From Brachyhypopomus gauderio (Eukaryota > Chordata > Actinopteri > Gymnotiformes > Hypopomidae), in the NCBI RefSeq assembly GCF_052324685.1, contig NC_135220.1, forward strand, positions 1,322,494-1,386,493: DNA of 64,000 nt, given 5' to 3'. The notes beneath the pieces are model-generated. The model saw only the letters and a list, made by a program, of their open reading frames with translations. It made no database searches and had not been told where the DNA came from. Both the position numbers and the translations under genes were made by a program. Positions 44,050-55,675 of this stretch are shown piece by piece; the first letter of the stretch is position 1; every line of letters starts with the position of its first letter.

Positions 44050-46069
44050 GTGGGTGCACACACTGTTGATGTGGGCATGCCACTCACTCACTCACACTCA
44101 AGAGGACCATATGAATCCAGGATAGATATTCTGAATAAATAATTATTAATAGCCTACTACAGTATGGAATAGCTCATCTCAAAATGGATCGTGATTTTGA
44201 TACTCAAAAAAATTGTAAAGTTTCTTTTAGAAACGTAAATTCTGTTATTAAATGTTTTATTACATAATTAATGGATTCAATATTATCAAGGGTACATTTC
44301 TAGACCGTCCAGCTAGTGAGCCGCTATAGAACGTAAAGAGTACTAAAATACACCAATGATCATCGCCCTTGTGTCGGGCGCGCAACCTATGGGTCTGCCC
44401 ATTATGTGAGTTATGTTGTAGCACGAGACGTCACGTTAGGCGAGTGACGATGCGACACAGATGCGTCGCTTTTTTTTCTCTCTACGGCCATCTGCACGTT
44501 AACTGGTTCGTCAATGGACTTAGGCTAGAATTAAAGTTGAATAGTTAAATAGATTTGAGTTTCAAAATAAGAATTTCATTAACATGAATAATAATTAAAT
44601 CGTTAACTCAATTGCATTAATTTATATACACCAACAAAAAATTATAAACCTTAAGGCGCCCTGAGACAAGAAGTCAGTCAGAAAATAAATATTTTAAGAG
44701 AGGGTTTTCGGTTTTCGTGACTATTTTGGTAGCTACATTTATCCCAAATTATTTTAAATTAAGGTTATTAAACGCACGCAGACACAAGACCAGCAAATTT
44801 CACATCGTAAATAAAAACAAGTTTGCGCGCGTGAGAGGAGAACTAACTCGTGTGAAAATCTCGTTAACGCTACAGGATCAGTTTGACGGCACGTGCAATT
44901 CACGCCGTCAGTAGAACTACCACGAGAGCCGCTGCTGTTGTGAGCCCACCAGGCGCGCGCGGAAATCGCGTGTGTTGCATTTATTACGTCTCAGTATCCT
45001 CACCAGAGACTTTTCGACAAGCTAAAACGGATCAAAGGAACAACGTAGCACTCGAATCTGATGAGTTTTTGTTGATTAAAATGTGTCGAAACACAGAATT
45101 TGTACCAAAATTAGCTGCCAATTTAGTCAGTTAAAAAGAAATCGCCCTAAACTAACTTTACACTTCCAGTTCTAACATATAAGCTTAGTGTGCGCTGTCA
45201 ACAGATATACCCCAACAAGTCCAGCAGTTATTGAACGTTGGGATTGGTGGACCGCGGGGCGCTAATGAGCGGAAGGAACGAATGAATGAACGGGTGAACA
45301 ACGTACACACCTGCTCACGCCGCACCAAGCTGTCACAATCATTTACGCACAGCTAGGGGGACGCGCGTCTCCTCCTCTTAACAGACTAATCTATACCAAG
45401 ATTAAGGTTACGAGGACCCAAGTTTGACCTGGCGAGAAACCAAAAATAGCGCATTACTCCCGATCTAAGAATGGTCATTATGTTTGAAAAAAATGCATGA
45501 AGTTGTAATGGAACAAGCTGTAAAATTTTCCACACAGATTTTACATATAAAATAGTTTTGAAATCCAGGATTCATAACTGCATTCCAGTGGCACATATAA
45601 CAAACTTCCGAGGAGGTCAACACTTCGTTTAAGAAATAAGACAACAATGTCCGTATACTATCATATTTTGCTAAAAGTCATTTATGATTTCACACAAATG
45701 GAAAAACACAAGTTAGCATTGGTGGAAAGTGGCCATCACGAATGATAAACAAATGTTTCTTCACTGATATTCTTTAAAAAACATCAATATTTCTGATCTA
45801 ATAACAGTTTCCTCGTCTTCCCAACATTTTACTTTCTTTCTTTATTCCTTCCTCTGCCTCTGTCTCTGTCTCTCTCCCCCACCCCCTTTCACAGACTGCG
45901 TGCCGCGCACACGCACACAGGTTGGTGATAAATGAGTGACACTCATAAAACTTCGAGCCACGAGCCCGCCACGCGCGTTTGGATCAGCTGAAGGGGTGGG
46001 GTGGACGTGGGAGGGGTTAGATTATTTCACTAGAAAGGCAAAGCCGAAGTCTTCTGTACATCAGTGAGA
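44050..46069. other. neurod4 upstream region
   Basis: No coding exon. The interval becomes GC-richer toward the promoter, with E-box CAGCTG at 45985-45990 and a cataaaa motif at about 45945. A (CT)n-rich stretch lies at 45860-45890. Short ORFs here do not look like protein. Confidence 0.5.
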
Positions 46070-46259
46070 CAAGACGCGCGCTCTGACGCACAGATGGATA
46101 ACTGAAGAGGCTGGGAAGTGGATCGAGCACTGAACGTGCCGCACGTCAGCGGGGGGTCTGGAACTTCAACTTTTAATTGTAGGTTTTGAGCGAACGACTA
46201 GTCTTTCTGGATTTTCTTCAATAGCCGTTTGATCCAAACTGAGCGAGTTGTGATAACAG
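46070..46259 (+). other. neurod4: neurod4 non-coding first exon
   Basis: A GC-rich leader closes with a strong donor, gataacag|gtaagt (46260). The acceptor gtccgcag (to 47448) lies three bases before the ATG. A two-exon layout with the whole CDS in exon 2 is the NeuroD family pattern. An E-box CAGATG lies at 46091-46096. The 5' end of the exon is estimated; no clear TATA box is seen. Confidence 0.6.
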
Positions 46260-47451
46260 GTAAGTTTCCCACTGTTTATTCTACACGATACACGAAATGC
46301 ATAAAGGTTGTTTTTTTGTAGTAGCAACAAGTCACAACATGTTCTTGATAAAACGATATTAACTTAACAAATATTTATTTCTAGTCACAAATATTTTAGT
46401 CCGTTTCCGTGTTGTGTTTTTGTCACAAAAAGAGACCATATAAACGTATTTCTTACTTATGTTTCTATGCGTTCTATAACCTTTCGGTCAGAAAGACAAG
46501 TTATATAGACAAGTTATAGTCAGTAAAGGTTGCGCTCAGTGATTAAATTATATTTATCAGAAAATATAATTTATTTAAACTGAAGGAGTTACCAATAACC
46601 TTTCATTGTTGCAAACTTTGTTTTATAATAATTTTTTGTTAGAAACTTTTTTTGTTAGAAATTGCATGCACTGATGCGCAGTTGACGAAAATGAAATGTA
46701 CGCACGACAAAAACCAAACCAAACCAAACAAACAGAAACCAAAAGTGTTAATAAGTGCGCCTAAATAAACAACAATCGAAGAGTCGGGACGCGTGTTCCG
46801 TTTGGTTTTTGAGGCAGATATCTCCATCAAATTAAACTTAGCAGTGCGAGGTTTGTTTGGCTAAGACCCATGTCTGCTTTACAGGCTTCCCATAAATTTA
46901 ATCCCAGAGCTTTATCTCCGCGTAAATCCTGTCGTGCCCTACATTGACAGTATCTCGAAAATGACGACAGTAGTAGGAAACAGCAGGGTTTAGACTTTAG
47001 TTTCTCAGACACAGGAATACGTCAAAATGGAAAGAAAATGTAAGAACCGTGTAGCCTACTGCTAAAAATAATCACAATAATGAACGATCAAACTTTTTGA
47101 TATACGAAGACAAACATAGGGTTTCAAACCAAGTCCAACTAAGTGAATGTGTTCTACAACCGTATCAGCAACACGGCTGGAAACTCGCCGTTAAGCGCCG
47201 GTGCGGGTTCTCTTCGTTTTGAGCTGTCCACTCTATAGTGCTGAAACATGACGCATCTCGCACAAAGCAACGAATTCAAAACGTTCACTGATACCATATT
47301 ATAAGATAAAGGCAACATAAAATAAGGTAAATGTAATTATCAATGCAAGGCATTTTAAAAAGCATTGTTAATGCATTGTTCCAGGTTTTGTGCTCTGTCT
47401 GCTCATTATTTCTGATAGACTAACAGTTGTTTGGTGCTGTGTCCGCAGACC

Positions 47452-48522
47452 ATGATGATGACCAAACCATATGGGAAGTCTGGAGATGTGACCGAGCTTG
47501 TAAGCTCTTTGGGCTGGATTGAGGAGGACCTGAGCTCTCAAGATGGGGAGCATACACCCGAGATGGGGGGCTGCTACCACCTGAACAGGAGCAACCGTGG
47601 CCTTGTGGATCTTGGCAGTGAGGACATGGAGGAGGAAGAGGAGGAGGAGGAGGAGGAGGAAGAGTCAGGTCTCGATGGAGAGAAGGTCCCTAAACGGCGG
47701 GGGCCCAAGAAGAAGAAAATGACAAAAGCCAGACTGGAGCGCTTCCGAGCCCGGCGAGTCAAAGCGAACGCCAGAGAGCGCACGCGTATGCACGGCCTGA
47801 ACGACGCCCTGGACAACCTCCGGCGTGTCATGCCCTGCTACTCCAAGACCCAGAAGCTGTCCAAGATCGAAACGCTGCGGCTGGCCCGTAACTACATCTG
47901 GGCACTGTCCGAGGTCCTGGAGAACGGGCAGTCGCCCGAGAGTCATGGCTTCGTTGAGATGCTGTGTAAGGGGCTCTCGCAGCCCACCAGCAACCTGGTG
48001 GCCGGCTGCCTGCAGCTGGGGCCTTCGGCCATACTGCTCAATAAGCTGGATGACAAGTGTGGGCCCCCAGGAGCAGGGGGGCTGGGCCCCCCGCAGGTTC
48101 ACGCCCTGAGTTTCCCGTCGCCCGGCCTGCCTAGCCCACCCTACGGCTCTCTGGAAGCTTCGCACCTGCTGCACCTGAAGGGCTTCAAGGGGACCACGTA
48201 CGAGAGCCACTCACCTAACGAGTGTGGCAACGGCACGCCGCCTTACGACGGCCCGCTCACGCCACCCCTCAGCATCAACGGCAACTTCGCCCTCAAGCAG
48301 GAACCTTCGCCCCGCGAACCAGAGAGGAACTACACGCCACACCCCACCCACTACCTCTCCTGTCACCGCTACCAGCCCCCTTCCGTGGCCGGACCCCCGG
48401 GGTCCCAGGGCCACGTGCTGTTCCCAGGCTCCCGGTACGAGCTGCCTTTAGACATGGCCTTCGAGTCGTTTGGACAGCCGAACATGGTCACCACACAGCT
48501 TGGCAGCATTTACAGTGAATGA
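47452..48522 (+). CDS. neurod4: Neurogenic differentiation factor 4 (NeuroD4/NeuroM, bHLH transcription factor)
   Basis: 356 aa in one exon. The start is the first of three Met codons, just after the acceptor. A run of 12 Glu (60-71) precedes the nuclear-localisation-like KRRGPKKKK (81-89). The bHLH domain (about 102-154) reads [20 protein letters not shown], then [20 protein letters not shown], then [16 protein letters not shown]. The NeuroD C-terminal region follows, with [20 protein letters not shown] and [32 protein letters not shown] and the Met-rich start fit NeuroD4 rather than NeuroD1, 2 or 6. The protein dimerises with E-proteins, binds CANNTG sites and drives neuronal and photoreceptor/amacrine differentiation downstream of neurogenins. 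The only odd feature is the acidic homopolymer. Confidence 0.97.
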   Translation: MMMTKPYGKSGDVTELVSSLGWIEEDLSSQDGEHTPEMGGCYHLNRSNRGLVDLGSEDMEEEEEEEEEEEESGLDGEKVPKRRGPKKKKMTKARLERFRARRVKANARERTRMHGLNDALDNLRRVMPCYSKTQKLSKIETLRLARNYIWALSEVLENGQSPESHGFVEMLCKGLSQPTSNLVAGCLQLGPSAILLNKLDDKCGPPGAGGLGPPQVHALSFPSPGLPSPPYGSLEASHLLHLKGFKGTTYESHSPNECGNGTPPYDGPLTPPLSINGNFALKQEPSPREPERNYTPHPTHYLSCHRYQPPSVAGPPGSQGHVLFPGSRYELPLDMAFESFGQPNMVTTQLGSIYSE

Positions 48523-49144
48523 ACCACCACAGACCTGCCGTGAGCCAGGGGAGAGACAGACGGGCAGGCAGGGTGAGACAGACTGTAGCGACCTTCTGAG
48601 GATCTGTGGAGACCACCTAGACACACTTCAGCAGCCTGCACTACTGGCCTATGCCAGAGACACCTATTTTGATTACCTGATTCTTGTATTGGTCAATATC
48701 AATTGTATTGGAGTTTCGGTTGTGATTCATCCCAGATTCTGTGCTCTCATACACATGATGTTCCTGTCTCTGGAGAGATTCCTTATGAAGAGACTGCCAT
48801 GCACGTTTTTATAAACCCTCAGAGTTCTCATACGCTCAAAAGCCTATTTTGATAATACGCCCCCTTCAGGAAGATTAAACACTGAAGTAATACATTTGCT
48901 ATATGGACAAAAATACATTTATTTATAGCTGTATTTAATATTTATTTTGACTATGTTTTTATGGCAATGGTCAGAACTGGTTTATCACATTTATGATACG
49001 TTGCCAGTCACTGGCTACCTTTACTCATGAAGTATTTAATTTATTTATTTGGAAATGTCTTTGTTTTATGTTCTATTTTGGTGTCATCCTTCATTGTATG
49101 TCATTTTGCAAAACATTTTGTAAATATTTACCCGTTTCGCACTT

Positions 49145-49150
49145 AATAAA
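49145..49150 (+). terminator. neurod4: neurod4 polyadenylation signal
   Basis: AATAAA (followed by an overlapping second hexamer) lies about 620 bp after the TGA, ending an AT-rich 3' UTR. Confidence 0.8.
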
Positions 49151-49354
49151 ATAAATATTCTTATATTATATAAAAATCTATTCTTTCATCCATTTCATCG
49201 TAGTAAGCATTTCGGGACTAACCTGAATGACCTCCTGAGCACTGCACTAAGACGCAATATACAAAAGATGCGGAAATCTGATTCAGTACATGTTACTAAG
49301 GTGACTAGTGCACACCACTTTACACCATGTCTCACTAATCTTCTATAATGAATA

Positions 49355-49412
49355 GTACACTTGCGTTTATGGCATTTGACGGACACACTTGCCCCGTGCG
49401 ACTTTCAGAAGT
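49355..49412. repeat. Degraded copy of the interspersed teleost repeat core
   Basis: The text cgtttatggcatttgacgga, then tgcgactttcagaagtg, is a mutated form of the core at 24133 and 33966. Confidence 0.45.
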
Positions 49413-49586
49413 GCGTTGTAGTGTCTCTCAAATCTATATCCTCATGTGATCATGTGACTGTGGAGAGGTCAGTGTTGAACGTAGCATCAGGCCAATGCTC
49501 TGGCCAGAGAGGAAGGAAGACATCAAACAAGAAAGATTTAAGTGCTTAATATTAAATACATCTTACCTACATACTTCAATACTTAG

Positions 49587-49741
49587 CAAAGCCGGAGTGG
49601 CTAATCGGGAGATTCGGGAGGATTCCCGATGGGCCGGTTCATGTTAATCTCTAGTTTGGGCCGATTGGGAGGGAAAAATAATTTTGGGCCGGATTTGGTC
49701 ATAAAACTCCCGGGCTGAAAAAGTGTCCCACTCCGGCCCTG
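49587..49741. mobile_element. 155-bp hAT MITE with perfect 8-bp target duplication
   Basis: It starts caaagccggagtgg and ends ccactccggccctg. The duplication atacttag is at 49579-49586 and 49742-49749. There is no coding capacity. Confidence 0.92.
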
Positions 49742-50234
49742 ATACTTAGTGTAACTGTACTGTGAGGTACACACTGCACTAAATGAAAACACAGGAAGGA
49801 ATTCTTCTTTCCATTTATTTCTTCATCTTACCATGGTGGATTCCTGCTTGCTCAGCATAAGGGAGAAAAAGTACAGCAGACAGTAAATATACAAATAAAA
49901 AATAAAACTATGGGGAGAAAAAAACTATGGGGGGGGGGGGGGAGGTCAGTTAAATGTACTATTCAGCCTGTTATAGCACTGGGAGTCCACCTAGTACCAG
50001 TATGAAAAGCAGTGAGATTAGGGAGGGAGGGTGTGTGTGTGTGTGTGTGTGGGAACTGAGCACAGAAGTGTTGAGCTGTTACTTCGGGTCAGGCTGGCCC
50101 TCGGGGCGCCATGGGAACTTGGGGCTGCAGAACAGGTGAATGTTACAGCCGCCCCCCCTCCCCTCTGCCCCCTGCTGCCCTAGTCTTCTCACATCACAAC
50201 TGTTAAGGTGAACACCACCTCTCTCTCACACACA

Positions 50235-50269
<35 letters not shown>

Positions 50270-50915
50270 GCACCAGAGTTATATTAATAGACAACCAATA
50301 GGCAGCAAAAAAGAATCAGACTAAACTAATCAAAATACATATTAAGCATCAATTTATTGTATGTATTTTAAATGCCAAAAGCAGCAAGGATACGACAGGC
50401 TAAAATGAGGCAGGTGTGTTTAGAATACATTGTGTACTGGTGAATGGGTGCTGGGGAGGTTGGGGAGCCGTTTCTTGGCCAGAGCAGTCGTGAGAGTCAA
50501 ATAGCTCCACTGAAACTCTTTAGTCCCGCAACAGAAAGCTGCCTATTGCATCAGCACATTCATATCACTGCACCCAATCTAAGAGGCACAACAGAGCAGA
50601 GCTGTGCACACATAATGGTCAACATGGAGGTTCTTCAGCCACGGACAAAGGGAAGGGTGATGGAAGGCCAAGCTGAAGTGGAAAGCAAAAGAGTGTGTGA
50701 GAAAGGGGGGAGAGAAAGAGTGTGTGCACACACACGTGTTTTTATTATTTAAGGCGAAGAGGTGGGCAGGCGCCCCGGAGGAAGAGGATCACCAACATCC
50801 CCACAGGTTCGTCTTTTCCAGCCTGGGCAGGACGAGAGGAGCGAGGGAGAGAAAGGATGTGATTGTGTTCGGCAGCCGCCACTGGTCCATTGTAAGTGCA
50901 GCCTGTTCTTTCTCT

Positions 50916-50928
50916 TGACCTTTGACCT
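50916..50928. promoter_or_regulatory. Perfect DR1 nuclear-receptor motif
   Basis: The + strand reads tgacctttgacct, i.e. AGGTCAAAGGTCA on the minus strand: two direct half-sites spaced by one base, the consensus for RXR/PPAR, HNF4 and COUP-TF. It sits in intergenic DNA 2.4 kb downstream of neurod4. Confidence 0.4.
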
Positions 50929-51002
50929 GCATTGTTGTGAGGCTGCTCGTTCGGGGAGCTGAGACAGCTGGGTGAGCTGCAGGGGGCTGACTGACAGCTG
51001 AG

Positions 51003-51033
<31 letters not shown>

Positions 51034-51779
51034 CGGGTTACAGAGTGTGAGATGGGGCACACAGAGAGAGAGAGAGAGAGAGAGATGCGACAGAGAAGTA
51101 GAGAGACAGGGAGAGAGAGCATGACATGCAAAACAGAATGGAGATATACACCCCCCCCCCCCCTTTTTTTGTGTAGCAGCCCACCTCCGTCCCGTCCGTG
51201 TAGTGCATAACTCTACACAGCAGTGATGCAGGGAGGTGGACAGGTGAGTCCAGACAGGTGAGTCCAGACCCTCGGAGGGCGTTTGTGTTGGGGAGACTGT
51301 TGAGCCGTTGAGACTGCGTGTTGCTTCAGTTCCATTAGGAATGTTTTGGTTAATAAAAGGGGGAAAATGTGGAAAGGGGGAGGGGACGAGATGATGAGTG
51401 GGAGGAGATGTAGTGGAGAACCACGCTAAGCCAAACAAACACAAAGAACTTCAGTGGTGAGATGGATATTATGTCCTTTTGAACAAGGAGAATGTATGAG
51501 ACATAATTTTAGACCTTCATGAATACATACACTATGAATAAAACATAAGAGGGCAGGTCCTGTTATTAAACCTACACAGCTACAGGAAATGGAAGCAGAA
51601 ACACTTCCTCTACTGTGTAACAGCGGTTTCATAAACACAAATCCGGCCTCCGTGTATGACGAGCCCACAGGGGAGTGGAACCTTATGAGTGGCTCGTTTG
51701 TGTCGGGATAGGAAGCGTCAGAGCAGAGGGCCGGAGGAGAGACCTGTGCCTCTGACCCACAGACATGCCGCCATCACTG

Positions 51780-51792
51780 TGACCTTTGCCCT
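51780..51792. promoter_or_regulatory. DR1-like nuclear-receptor motif
   Basis: The + strand reads tgacctttgccct, i.e. AGGGCAAAGGTCA on the minus strand, a good HNF4/COUP-TF-type DR1, 0.86 kb from the first one and in the same orientation. Confidence 0.35.
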
Positions 51793-52607
51793 TCAAACAC
51801 AACCACTGGCACTCGTACACCACGCAGACCTGCCTCGAAAACTCTCTCATCAATACAACATCGCACACAACACAGTTGCAGGGTCAATAATGACAAATAA
51901 TGACAACACACAAAATCAAAAAGGTTTCTACCATTCCTGCATCGATTAGGACCATCAAGCAACTTTTACAGCATCTAACAGTAAAATAAATCCCTGTAAC
52001 TCCCTCAACAGCGGAGCAGAGCTCATACATGTCTGGTTCACACAAGCGGTGCTGAAGCTTCGCCGTTGCGGGAGTCTCTCCTTTGTCCCGGCGGGCAGCA
52101 GTGTAGGGTGGGAGTTGGGGGTTTTAAAAAAGCGAATAAGAGAGGAGAAGAGGATGGTGGGACATTAAAGTGCAGTTTAAAACCACTCTCTCTCTCTGGC
52201 CCTCTCTTTTTTTTGTCTCTCGGTAGCACTAATCCACTGGCCAAACAACACCAACTCCCACTAAATGAAACGTCCTGAGCCACAGGGGCGAGATGTGGGA
52301 TAAAGCATTGTGATTAAGATTGTATTAATGGGGCCATAGGAGGCTGGAAAGCTTTAATCAGTGACTGGGCTGCCCTAATCCCTTTCCTCTAAGCTCCTGC
52401 TAACACTGTGATCTTCCCTCCTCCTAAGTCACGTCTCACGCGCACACACACGAACAGGAGGGCCGGGGAACGGGAGCAGGAGCCCAGTGAAATTGAGATG
52501 GAGCGAGGGAGCAGCTGGGAGGAGAAACAAGGGAGACGGGGCGAAAGAGAAGAGGAGTTCAGGGAGAAAACAAAGAGGGGCAGAACTGAATGGGGCAGAA
52601 AAAGCTT

Positions 52608-52656
<49 letters not shown>

Positions 52657-52879
52657 GGTGTGGGGGGGTGGAGGAAAGAAATCTAGATATTTAAAACTAC
52701 ATCCAGTTTATTCCAGTAATTAAGAAAGTCCATGATTCATTAACAGGTAAAAACTCCTCCAAATGTCAGACCAGATAAGCTAAAACCAACTCAACTCAAA
52801 AAACCACCACAAATAGGCCAGACATTAGCAGGTACAGCCGGAGATGCAGTCATGCCTGTTCAAGTACCATAGAAAAACA

Positions 52880-52965
52880 ATATTTATTCACAAAGCACAT
52901 TTCTGGAAATGTCAGATGATCCAAAGTGCTGTCCAACACTGAAAGACATCACACAAAGTAATTAA
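52880..52965 (-). mobile_element. LINE 3'-end remnant (same family as 41811-42505)
   Basis: tttattcacaaagcacattt and ccaaagtgctgtccaac match in order the 3' UTR of the antisense LINE near 41830. No ORF sequence is attached. Confidence 0.6.
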
Positions 52966-55560
52966 AAATATGCAAGATGCTGGTAACAGAGACATAGCCA
53001 ACTTAAGTAAGATACAGAAAGGGGGATAAAGGGAACAGAGCAAGTACCCAGTTCTAGGGAGGCTTGCGGTTTCACCGGGTGAACGGGTTACGCGGTGGGA
53101 CCCGGGGAGGCGAGGGAGAGAGGTTGGCTCTGTGTCCCGTGAGATTGTTGAGGTGTCAGAGTTAAAGAGCCTCTAATGGGAGCGGGATGCTGTCGTGTTT
53201 ACCCTGCCCCCCCCCCCCCCCCTCTTCACACGCCCACCGCATTGTGGACGGGGCTCGGCTCTGGGTCACCACAATGCCAGGAGAGGAGGGACAGATGGAG
53301 GTCTCTATGGGAGGAGGCACAGAGAAGCATGGGAGGCAGGACGGAGGGTCTGGCTGCGTGAGAGGAGTGTTCGGTCCCTCCATACTGCTCACCCTGCAAA
53401 CTTATGGGAAGAAAAAGAGGAAGGAATGAGAATGGAAGAAAGAGGTGAAACAGAGGAGAGAGAGAGGGAGCTGGGGTGTGGTACACGTATACAATAGTAC
53501 ACCTAAAAATACTGAAACACGGGTGCAGAAAAGTCAGTAGAATGAGGTCACCAACTGAAAGAAGAACAATAAGTAATTTACATTTTAGCTTGACTGAATT
53601 TAAACATAAAAATCATCTAATGCACAATCTATTTATTGCATATGATAACCATAGATATAGCGCACCCATCTATTCTGAGCTGATATGAAAGAGGTTGTGG
53701 GCGAGTGTGTATGTTTTGGGGAGGGGGGGATTCAATCAAGACAGCGACTCATTAACTTAGTAAGAAAAGTTGTATGGTGTATGAGTGCAGGACATTATTG
53801 ATAGACTGAACTAGACCACAACTGTTTTACACAGAGGAACAAGTATTTGCTATACTTTCACCTTCTCACCTCCAGGACACCAGCTGACCTACAACAATGA
53901 AAATAACACACAAGGGCAATTTAGTCAGAGGTCTGGCAATGAATTGACTCTTCTGACTCAACCTCTTTAAAAAGATTACATGAAGAGTTCATAACATGCA
54001 CAATGTCAGTCAGGGCTTGAGATTGGCTTGGGTTGTGCTTTATGATTAAACACTTCCAAGGGGAAACGGTCATCCATGCTGCCCCCACAGGAGCACAAGT
54101 ACCTCTGGGTACCAGCCCACCCCCCCCAGGCCCTTGTGAGTTTAACCCCACACCTCCAGGTGAGGCCCTCATCATTCATCCACTCAGTATGCAATAAGCT
54201 CTGAATGGCTTTGATTATGGGGTCGGAGCTGCTGCATAGGAGGTGGGGGTGGGTGGGGTGGGTGGGGTAGCTGGGTGGAGGTGAGAGTTGGGGAAAAGCC
54301 CCTCTAGTGTAAGATGAGGAGAGCCAGGGGACCAGGAGGGAGGAACTCACACGCACCCCAAGGCAACAGATGGGCCCATTGGTGCACTCAGGTTGTAAAC
54401 TTGCTGTTTGGAACATCTGTCCGTTTGTCCATATGTCACACACACAGAAGAGCAAAAAAAAAAAAAAACACACCCTGCTTCCGTCACTGTCTAGAACAGG
54501 CGTAACCCGTCAGCCTACGAGAAACAAAGCCATGAGCTGTGATCTGTTGGGGCTGGAGGCAATCTTCCTCCTGTTCTTACGTGTTGATCAGATGAAAATT
54601 AATACTTGCAGAGTGGGGCACGAATTGCCAGTGCCAAGTAGTGCTTGATTAACATCCACATCAAGTCCAGTATAAATCCCCAGTAGCAGACCGGGCCATC
54701 TTCCATCAGCTGGTATCCAATCCTGCAGCCACACCCCAGACCCATGTGTTCCTAACTACACACCCAAAGAGACTTTAAAATTAAAAGCCATTATACTAGG
54801 AAAGCAATGGGACTTTGCAAAGACTCGTGACTCTTAGATCACTTTATTTCGTGAAAACGCCTCAGTTTTCCATTTACTCCATTGCAAGGGGGATAGAGGA
54901 GAATTAAGGAGCTAAACAGGGCTCAATGTCCATAGGGCTGCATTAGACATTAATCCAGGACCGAGGAAGGGGGCTGTAATCCCCCCCCCCCTCCCACCAT
55001 ATCCTACTCTACCACTCACAAAACATCTGACCCCACCTCAAAGGATTCCACGAGACAAAGTAGTACAGGAATAAGTTAGAATTGTTTTAAAGTCTTAAAG
55101 ACATGATTTGATCTACCCAACTTGATCTACCTGACTTGACCAAACCTTAAAATCAATTATCCAAGACTTAAGTGTTTTGCGTTCACCTGCACCAATCAAA
55201 CTGTCCATCACTCTAAAAGCTAAACTCTGTCTCTTCATCCAACGTACTGAGAGTTGTCCACAGTGACAGATGTTGCCGAGGCAACAGTTGGTATTGGGGG
55301 GAGGGGGGGGGCAGCTTAAGACCATCTGCCCAGGGTCAAGGCTTGGATGTGTGGGGGTTTCCAAGAAAAAAAAAAAAAAAAAACTATAGTGGCAAGTTGA
55401 GCTAAATGGTTGGAACTGTGGTAAATATTTAATTTATTCGGTTCTGTTATGCGCCTGCAGGGGCGTGGCCATGGTTTGTGGGTAGGCCGAATATTCTACG
55501 TGTCTGCAGTTCAAACTGAACCCTGGACAACACTGCCGCCTGCTGGCCGGCTGAGAGCAA
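52966..55560. other. Intergenic between the LINE remnant and birc5
   Basis: No coding exon recognised. It contains a C homopolymer (about 53208-53222), G-rich text (54236-54290), poly-A tracts (about 54455, 55366) and a repeat-free block at 54780-54960 that may be regulatory. Confidence 0.55.
54780..54960. promoter_or_regulatory. Candidate conserved non-coding block
   Basis: Repeat-free, with aattaaaagccattatac and gacattaatccagg type cores and no ORF. Inference from composition only. Confidence 0.2.
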
Positions 55561-55578
55561 GGCATTGGGAATATAGGG

Positions 55579-55584
55579 TTTATT
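55579..55584 (-). terminator. birc5b: birc5 polyadenylation signal
   Basis: AATAAA on the minus strand, about 90 bp after the stop codon (55676-55678), implying a very short 3' UTR. Confidence 0.6.
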
Positions 55585-55675
55585 TTGTTTTAAATGTTAA
55601 ACGTTAAAACACCATTTGAAATTTTGGGAAAAATAGACAGACAACCCACGTAAATAACGTTGTTACGGCAAAATA

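Larger units (their letters stand above)
49750..52879. other. Intergenic, microsatellite-rich
   Basis: No gene recognised. It contains G homopolymers (about 49930), (GT)n (50032-50051), (CA)n (50228-50262), two (GA)n tracts (51008-51032, 51065-51084), a C12-type run (about 51150) and (GT)n at 52612-52648. Two DR1-like nuclear-receptor motifs are listed separately. 52290-52420 is repeat-free and TAAT-rich. Confidence 0.6.

Noticed and set aside
47431..47451. Seven-residue upstream extension of the neurod4 frame
   Set aside because: It starts at a non-ATG codon and crosses the splice acceptor cag ending at 47448, so it is intron.
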